This document shows, piece after piece, positions 60,901 to 64,000 of a stretch of DNA of 64,000 nucleotides; the stretch's first letter is position 1; the number at the start of each line of letters is the position of its first letter. The DNA is taken from contig CP137674.1 in assembly GCA_037976565.1 (NCBI GenBank), positions 10,057,587 to 10,121,586 of the forward strand. The letters run 5' to 3'. A program made the translations under genes and the position numbers. The stretch is from Mesocentrotus franciscanus. Taxonomy: Eukaryota > Echinodermata > Echinoidea > Camarodonta > Strongylocentrotidae. The notes below the pieces were generated by a model that saw only the letters and a list, made by a program, of their open reading frames with translations, was not told the origin of the DNA and did not search any database.

Positions 60901-63885
60901 AATTCCTCACAATCAGTGGGAAAATAACCTGCTTTGGTATTAGCTTTCACTTGCTATGCAGAAAGCTTCTTCAGACCTTCTTCAGAAGCTTCTTCATCGT
61001 CGTACTTTCATCAGCAACAGTGCCAGCTATGACATAGGTCTGAAGAAGCTTGCAACACGGCAAGTGAAAGCTTACCCAAACTGTGCCCGTTGCATAAAAC
61101 TTACCATTGATGGTAACTTTGCCATCAATGGCAACTACCATGGTAACAGGGCTCAACAGCCAATCAAAATCAAGGTGTCCATGGTAGTTACCATTGATGA
61201 CAAGGTTACCATCAATGGTAAATTTTATGCAACAGGGCCCAGGTGATTTTTGCACTGATTGTGAAGAAAGAACTAATTTTCAAGTTACATCACAATTCAG
61301 ATGAACCTCTTCAGTGATCTATTCAGTGTAATTCTGGGGTCCATTTCACAAAACTTGTCATCAGGACAAATGACAGTTTTTGTTATAAGCTAGTGAAATC
61401 CTTGCTTCTGATTGGTTATCAGCAGATTTATCACTGATTTTTGTCATTTGTCATTGAAAAAAGGCTTTGTGAAACGGGTCCCTGTTTTTCTTGCTGCTCT
61501 TCGTTAATGCAGCTTTTCACTAGAACACTGATGATTTTGATAGTTCTACTATTGTAAGAAAAACAAAAACACACTCCAAAAGTATATCTGGTTGAAACAG
61601 CTTGAAGATTATGAAAATAGAAGATGTAAAGTGGAAAATGGAAGAGTGAAAAGAAATCATGTTCTTTTGCAGGTATAAAGGTAGAGGAAAAATCACTAAA
61701 TTAGCTCCTCCATTGTTCGATCACATATTTTCCATACATCCCACTATTATAGCATTGCTCATTCATATGCTTTTTACTACAGGGGAGGCATGTCAACATA
61801 CAGAGAGTTATGTTCATTAGCATCCGATCTCAATCAGCCTGATCTCATCTACAAGTTCATGCATCTGGCCAATCACAATGCTATGTGGACCTCCAGAAAG
61901 GTGAGTTTGTTGGTCTGTCCTTAGGACAGAATGTAGAATGGTCTCTGAAAGTACTACTTCTTCTTCTTCTGTTGAAGCACTGTCCACTTTGATGTTGATA
62001 TACTTAAAGCCATATATATCACCTACTCTGATCTCAATCTGCCTGACTCGATAAAGTGCATGCATCTTGCAAATCACAGTGCAGGTGAGCTAATTAGTAT
62101 GTTATGAAGGAATGTTTACCTGCTATTTTTTATTATTTTTTAATATAAATAAGTATTATTCTATTGAAGCACTATAAATAGTTTAGCTGTGACTTCATAG
62201 TAGTATGTAGCTTGTGTTTCAAAGATAGTTGCAGAGGCTAGAGTCTGTTTATATTTCTCTGCCTCATTAGGATACAGCTTTGTTGTTTCTAATATTCCTT
62301 CTTGTTTTATGGACAAATTTATTTGTGTTTAAATTGCCTGCTTCATTGGTGATCTCTTATGTGTCTTTCATGTTAAAGCTGATCTTGAGCTCTGGTATGG
62401 GAATCGTATTTTGAGAGAAAATTGCTATGAATATTCTGGATTGTTTATCCTGCAGAAGATTGGTGATTTGCACCAGTGAAATAAAAACATGCACACAAAA
62501 ACTTGCTGGAAATCATCTACGATAAAAACCCTTTCCTTATCTTTCTATGCTCATTACTCGGCCACTATACATTTTCTACCAAAATTGGTTGGCACATGTC
62601 ATTTATTTGTAATCTTGAACATTTAGTGTAAGTTTCGTTGGATTCTGTGAGAATTTATTTTCTACATTTACCAGAACTCAAGTTGATCTTTAAGGGCCCT
62701 TGTGGAGAGTAGTTTTATAAATTAACATACATGTGTCTGTCATGTAAAGGGCCCTTGGGGAGAATAGTTCTGTAAATTAACAATGTTACCTTGTTGGATT
62801 AAAATCTTCACAAATTATGATGAATAAATTTAATAGGACAACATTAAAAGGTTTAATCATGACTGTCTCCTATTTTATCACTAGGGGGCAGCCTTTGGGT
62901 TCGGCACCATAGCATCGCAGGCCGGAGAGCAGCTGAAGCCTTACCTGGCCCAGATCGTCCCCAAACTCTTCCGCTACCTCTACGACCCTAATGGCTCAGT
63001 CCGGGCAGCCATGACAGGCATCTGGGCTGCAGTGCTCAAGGACAACAAGACAGTGGTAAGTTTTGGACAGTGATTGTTCTTTTTTCTCCATCCTTTCCTA
63101 GTGTAGGTTACCATCTGTTGAGTGAGTACTTGTACTGTGAAATGGTACTGATGAAATGGGGGAGAGGGCATTAAAAGTAAAGGAAAAAAGAAGAAGGATC
63201 ACAATCGAGACTCATTTACAAAGTAAAACACGTGAAAGCTTAATGCAGTTGCAAACTTGAATAAGATTAGTGTATTTCATATCACTTACAATGTACATGT
63301 TAGTAGGAGCCTTTGATGTGCACAGCTATTTGTTTCTTCCTCCATGCCCCTCCATGCTCCTCCCACCCCCAAGGGCAATGTTTAATTGTGAGATCTTCCT
63401 TGTGATATATTTCTCTACAGAATTAAATGTCAGTGCATGTTAAGTTCTAATTGATCTCATTATTTTTTGTCTTACTTTGTTGACTCTTGTAGATGGACAC
63501 CTACTTGAAGGAGATTGTGGATGATCTCTTAACCAACATAACAAGCAGTATGTGGAGGAACAGGGAGTCTAGGTAAGAGTAACAATATCTGTGAATAAAT
63601 GTTCGCCAGATGCATCCATTATGAATATTTTGGAGATACTTGTGATTTCATTTTGCCATGTTTTCTGCATCATTTTGGAAGTAATTTTTCAAGAATGACT
63701 TTGATTTAATTTAACCAAGGCAAGAAGCATCAGTGTAATCATGTATCACTTTTTATTATCATTTTTTTCTTCTCTTTAGTTGTTTAGCACTCAGTGATCT
63801 TCTCAGAGGAAGGAACGTAGATGACATCGTGGAGTATCTGCCAGAGCTCTGGGAAAAGTGCTTCATGGTTCTTGATGACATTAAG
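33910..63885 (+). CDS. ECPAS: Proteasome adapter and scaffold protein ECM29, N-terminal 1263 residues; runs off the window
   Basis: HEAT-like-repeat protein that binds the 26S proteasome and links it to cellular compartments and quality control. Exons: 33910-33934, 36234-36364, 37333-37449, 38294-38412, 39672-39827, 40805-40985, 41704-41801, 42798-42839, 44906-44984, 45510-45626, 46278-46442, 47416-47465, 47974-48040, 48544-48666, 49895-49998, 50926-51067, 51590-51670, 52364-52693, 53364-53495, 55134-55305, 55750-56003, 56474-56575, 57156-57380, 57779-57893, 59527-59641, 60526-60597, 61783-61900, 62885-63055, 63493-63572, 63780-63885. Total 3789 nt, phase unbroken. Matches to vertebrate ECM29 include [56 protein letters not shown] and [16 protein letters not shown]. 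Residues about 183-243 are a Ser/Thr/Gly-rich linker. The human protein is about 1840 residues, so roughly 580 lie beyond. The other ATG at 33913 is an alternative start. Confidence 0.97.
36834..37153. mobile_element. MITE with GGGTGGTATTCTCATAAG ends
   Basis: GGGTGGTATTCTCATAAG at the left and CAGAATACCACCC at the right are inverted, with inner GTTAAGCCGGG and GTTAAGCCAGG arms. AAT flanks both sides as a possible 3-bp target duplication. It lies in ECPAS intron 2. Confidence 0.8.
37831..37883 (+). pseudogene. Decayed copy of the start of ECPAS exon 4 (oldest of two)
   Basis: It matches the first ~50 bp of exon 38294-38412 (AATTTAACTATCTTGTACCT, then GAAAATTGACTTTCC) and is preceded by TTAG. 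Substitutions have removed much of the protein match, and there is no donor at the exon's normal position. Confidence 0.78.
37908..38165 (-). mobile_element. tRNA-derived SINE, 5' truncated
   Basis: In reverse orientation it carries TTTTGACAAGGCATTAATCT, ACATTTGCCACTCC, CCTGGTAGGATGACG and a tail with AAGCGCTTTATAAATCC. This body matches the SINE at 17516-17705. The tRNA head is missing. Confidence 0.72.
38198..38249 (+). pseudogene. Second, younger copy of the start of ECPAS exon 4
   Basis: TTCAG followed by AATTTCACAATCTTGTACCT and GAAAATGGGCTTCCCTAGACTT translates to [14 protein letters not shown], identical to the first residues of exon 4, 44 bp upstream of the true exon. The similarity ends after 52 bp at CATT|GTAAAT, a possible donor, but 52 nt would shift the frame. 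Confidence 0.85.
38461..38639. mobile_element. TACAGTGAAACCTG foldback MITE, copy 2
   Basis: TACAGTGAAACCTGTCTATA at the left, GGTTTGACTATA at the right, with GGTCTTTATAAACAGG and CTTTATGGACAGGTGGTCAC inside. It starts 48 bp after the donor of ECPAS exon 4. Confidence 0.88.
39474..39504 (+). other. G-run cluster, possible G-quadruplex
   Basis: Four or more runs of at least four G (GGGGGG, GGGGGGGGGG, GGGG, GGGGG) within about 30 nt on the coding strand of ECPAS intron 4. This satisfies the usual G-quadruplex pattern; folding in vivo is not shown. Confidence 0.6.
39929..39985 (+). pseudogene. Partial copy of ECPAS exon 5 in the following intron
   Basis: Forty bases (39946-39985, GGTCTGAGTGAGAAAGTGGA onward) are identical to exon positions 39746-39785, an offset of exactly 200. 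Weaker similarity (CGACCACAAAAG against CGACCACACAAAG) extends the copy left, with about 14 bp missing. There are no splice sites of its own. Confidence 0.88.
40346..40606. mobile_element. GGTGTTTCACAAAGAC foldback MITE, copy 1
   Basis: CCAGG lies on both sides (40341-40345, 40607-40611). The arms of about 80 bp run GTGTTTCACAAAGACTAAGA, CGACTTTAAGTTGGACTTAA and inverse. The centre has CAATTATGATCTTTAGATT. It lies in ECPAS intron 5. Confidence 0.88.
40683..40759. mobile_element. TTAA-target MITE family B, 77-bp copy
   Basis: TTAA on both sides (40679-40682, 40760-40763) encloses only 77 bp. The interior AGCTTCCATTTCAATTTTTT and GAGAGAGGGGCGTTTCCAAA is the reverse complement of the start of the 8814-9209 copy. 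It ends 42 bp before ECPAS exon 6 and thus sits in the polypyrimidine/branch region. Confidence 0.8.
41104..41150. repeat. (GTA)n with a duplicated GGTAGACTTTATT
   Basis: A short GTA run followed by two copies of GGTAGACTTTATT in ECPAS intron 6. Confidence 0.7.
42069..42359. mobile_element. GGTGTTTCACAAAGAC foldback MITE, copy 2
   Basis: CCAGG flanks both ends (42064-42068, 42360-42364). The arms match the 40346-40606 copy, and the centre includes CTCAATTATGATCTTTAGAT and CCAGTAAATGGTGAGAGC. It lies in ECPAS intron 7. Confidence 0.88.
44103..44677 (+). mobile_element. Helentron-like non-autonomous element 2
   Basis: The 5' hairpin is ATGCCTCCGCTAC/GTAGCCGGAGGCAT (44103-44132), then (GTCC)n and (GTAC)n, then diverging units of about 150 bp (AACCGATTGATGGATT, AACCGGTGGACGGATT, AACCGACAGATGGATT). 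At the 3' end GCGGAGGCAT is followed by the hairpin GACTGCACGCAGTC, ten bases, and CTAGT. T lies outside both ends. AGGTCAAAGGTCA occurs at 44283 and 44434. It lies in ECPAS intron 8. Confidence 0.85.
46789..46982. mobile_element. TACAGTCAAACCTG foldback MITE, copy 3
   Basis: TACAGTCAAACCTGTCTATA at the left and GCAGGTTTGACTGTA at the right. The inner GGTCTTTGTAGACAGG is tandemly repeated. It lies in ECPAS intron 11. Confidence 0.88.
47083..47392. mobile_element. GGTGTTTCACAAAGAT foldback MITE, copy 3
   Basis: CCAGG precedes GGGGTGTTTCACAAAGATCC, and GATCTTTGTGAAACACCCC ends it; the right flank is CCTGT, so the CCAGG duplication is imperfect here. The arms include TCTAAGTTGGACTTAACAAT. It ends about 20 bp before the acceptor of ECPAS exon 12 (47416). 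Confidence 0.83.
48750..48934. mobile_element. TACTGTGAAACCTG foldback MITE, copy 4
   Basis: TACTGTGAAACCTGTTTAGC at the left and TATATACAGGTTTTAG at the right, with AAAGACCACCTGTCTATAAA and CCTGTACATAAAGACCACC inside. The most diverged of the four copies. It lies in ECPAS intron 14. Confidence 0.83.
49276..49789. mobile_element. TTAA-target MITE family A, copy 2
   Basis: TTAA at 49272-49275 and 49790-49793. It aligns almost end to end with 4538-5065, including GAATGGTCGTACGTTTTGTG and TAGACAAATGCTCATGTACC, and differs by a small deletion near 49400. It lies in ECPAS intron 14. Confidence 0.9.
50062..50496. mobile_element. MITE with GATATTC/GAATAC ends, copy 2
   Basis: The interior CAGTCATCATAAGCTGCGC, GTATTCAGTTGAAGC and the right end AATTGAATACGGCCCC correspond to 28102-28540. 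The left end is diverged (GGGCAGATATTCTATTCA). It lies in ECPAS intron 15. Confidence 0.75.
53540..54299 (+). mobile_element. Helentron-like non-autonomous element 3
   Basis: The 5' hairpin is GTCTCGC...GCGAGAC (53540-53567), then a GGCGGCGGCGACGG stretch, then three units of about 190 bp (TTTTGAATTTTTAATATAAT, CCAATCATGTGA). At the 3' end GCAGGCGAGAC repeats the 5' arm in inverse, followed by CGCCGAGAGCG and CTTGT, with T outside. AGGTCAAAGGTCA is at 53747 and 53938. It begins 44 bp after the donor of ECPAS exon 19. Confidence 0.78.
58108..58680 (+). mobile_element. Helentron-like element 4, 3' end missing
   Basis: The 5' hairpin AGCTCATCCGGCCC/GGGCCCGATGAGCT (58108-58138) is followed by (GTCC)n and then units of about 150-157 bp beginning AAAATGCTTCTTCTCC and GACCGATTTTGATT. 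The last unit breaks off near 58675, and no terminal hairpin with CTAGT is found. No exact DR1 motif occurs in this one. It lies in ECPAS intron 24. Confidence 0.75.
60287..60480 (+). mobile_element. tRNA-Met-derived SINE
   Basis: GCGCGGTAGCTCAGTGGTAG is an A-box, GTCTCATAATC matches a Met (CAT) anticodon arm, and GGATTCGAAACC is a B-box. The body CTTTGGTAAGGCATTAATCC parallels GTTTTGGCAAGGCATTAATC in the SINE at 17516. The acceptor stem does not pair, so this is not a functional tRNA gene. It lies in ECPAS intron 25. Confidence 0.8.
60942..61073. mobile_element. Foldback element, AGCTTTCACTTGC ends
   Basis: AGCTTTCACTTGC and AGAAAGCTTCTTCAGACC at the left are answered by GGTCTGAAGAAGCTTGCA and GCAAGTGAAAGCT at the right. 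First of three foldbacks in a row in ECPAS intron 26. Confidence 0.75.
61085..61240. mobile_element. Foldback MITE, GGGCCCTGTTGCATAAAA ends
   Basis: GCCCGTTGCATAAAACTTAC at the left and TTTTATGCAACAGGGCCC at the right, with ACCATTGATGGTAAC in several orientations. Confidence 0.82.
61337..61482 (-). mobile_element. Foldback MITE, GGGNCC..TTTCACAAA ends, copy 2
   Basis: GGGGTCCATTTCACAAAACT at the left and CTTTGTGAAACGGGTCCC at the right. The interior is the reverse complement of 18703-18831. Confidence 0.82.
62022..62088 (+). pseudogene. Degenerate copy of ECPAS exon 27
   Basis: TCTGATCTCAATCTGCCTGA, GCATGCATCTTGCAAATCAC and AGTGCA resemble exon positions about 61826-61892 (ATCCGATCTCAATCAGCCTG, TTCATGCATCTGGCCAATCA). 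Several differences break the reading frame. An adjoining GGTGAGC mimics a donor. It lies 120 bp downstream of its parent exon. Confidence 0.78.
62377..62689 (+). mobile_element. TTAA-target MITE family C, copy 2
   Basis: TTAA at 62373-62376 and 62690-62693. It is the same orientation as 19224-19602 and about 66 bp shorter through an internal deletion (the CACATAGTGACCTGTGTC segment is absent). Confidence 0.87.
62691..62785. repeat. Two-copy direct repeat, ~57-bp period
   Basis: TAAGGGCCCTTGTGGAGAGT with TTTATAAATTAACA is followed 57 bp later by AAAGGGCCCTTGGGGAGAAT with CTGTAAATTAACA. Confidence 0.7.
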
Positions 63886-64000
63886 GTAAGCAAAATGTGA
63901 TTGGGTATTGTGCAGTTGGTATCTGATGTAGATTTTCTTCACTTGTTTTTTGTTTTTTGTCCTTATCTCTTGTTAGTTTTCTTTGTGTGAAAAAAAATCC

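Overview
This window is nuclear DNA from an animal. It is intron-rich and AT-rich, with short exons bounded by GT/AG splice sites and a heavy load of short DNA transposons. The proteins resemble those of deuterostomes. The repeat content (foldback MITEs, GTCCGTCC-bearing repeats, TTAA-target elements, tRNA-derived SINEs) looks like a marine invertebrate, and an echinoderm is my best guess; that assignment is weak and rests on repeat style only.

Three conserved protein genes can be modelled exon by exon. (1) GTF2F1 (TFIIF alpha/RAP74), plus strand, 10280-22585: 12 exons giving 521 residues to the stop, with only the short start-codon exon missing. (2) SETD9, minus strand, 33301-26421: 6 exons, complete, 506 residues. 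It is much longer than the human protein because of a large, low-complexity second exon. (3) ECPAS/ECM29 (proteasome adaptor and scaffold), plus strand, from 33910: 30 exons giving 1263 residues in continuous phase, running off the right edge of the window. GTF2F1 and SETD9 converge. SETD9 and ECPAS are head to head, with start codons 608 bp apart, so they probably share a bidirectional promoter. Nothing suggests the three act in one pathway: transcription initiation, a putative protein methyltransferase, and proteasome quality control.

Layout: 1-660 minisatellite; 600-2650 decayed LINE on the minus strand; 3.3-5.2 kb nested transposon mosaic; 5.2-8.0 kb mostly featureless apart from one minisatellite; 8.0-9.8 kb MITEs, including a three-element nest; 10.3-22.6 kb GTF2F1; 22.6-26.4 kb intergenic, with a 21-bp array and long hairpins; 26.4-33.3 kb SETD9; 33.9-64 kb ECPAS.

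The most unusual content is outside the genes. Three complete elements and one truncated element share one design: a 5' hairpin, GTCCGTCC, tandem units of about 140-190 bp, a repeat of the 5' arm, a short 3' hairpin, and a CTAGT-like end flanked by T. This matches non-autonomous Helitron/Helentron elements. Three of them, although unrelated in sequence, carry exact AGGTCAAAGGTCA (DR1 nuclear-receptor) motifs in their tandem units. Four partial exon duplications sit in introns next to their parent exons. Several TTAA-target and CCAGG-flanked MITE families occur in multiple copies, and some insertions can be dated relative to one another by nesting or by an empty site.
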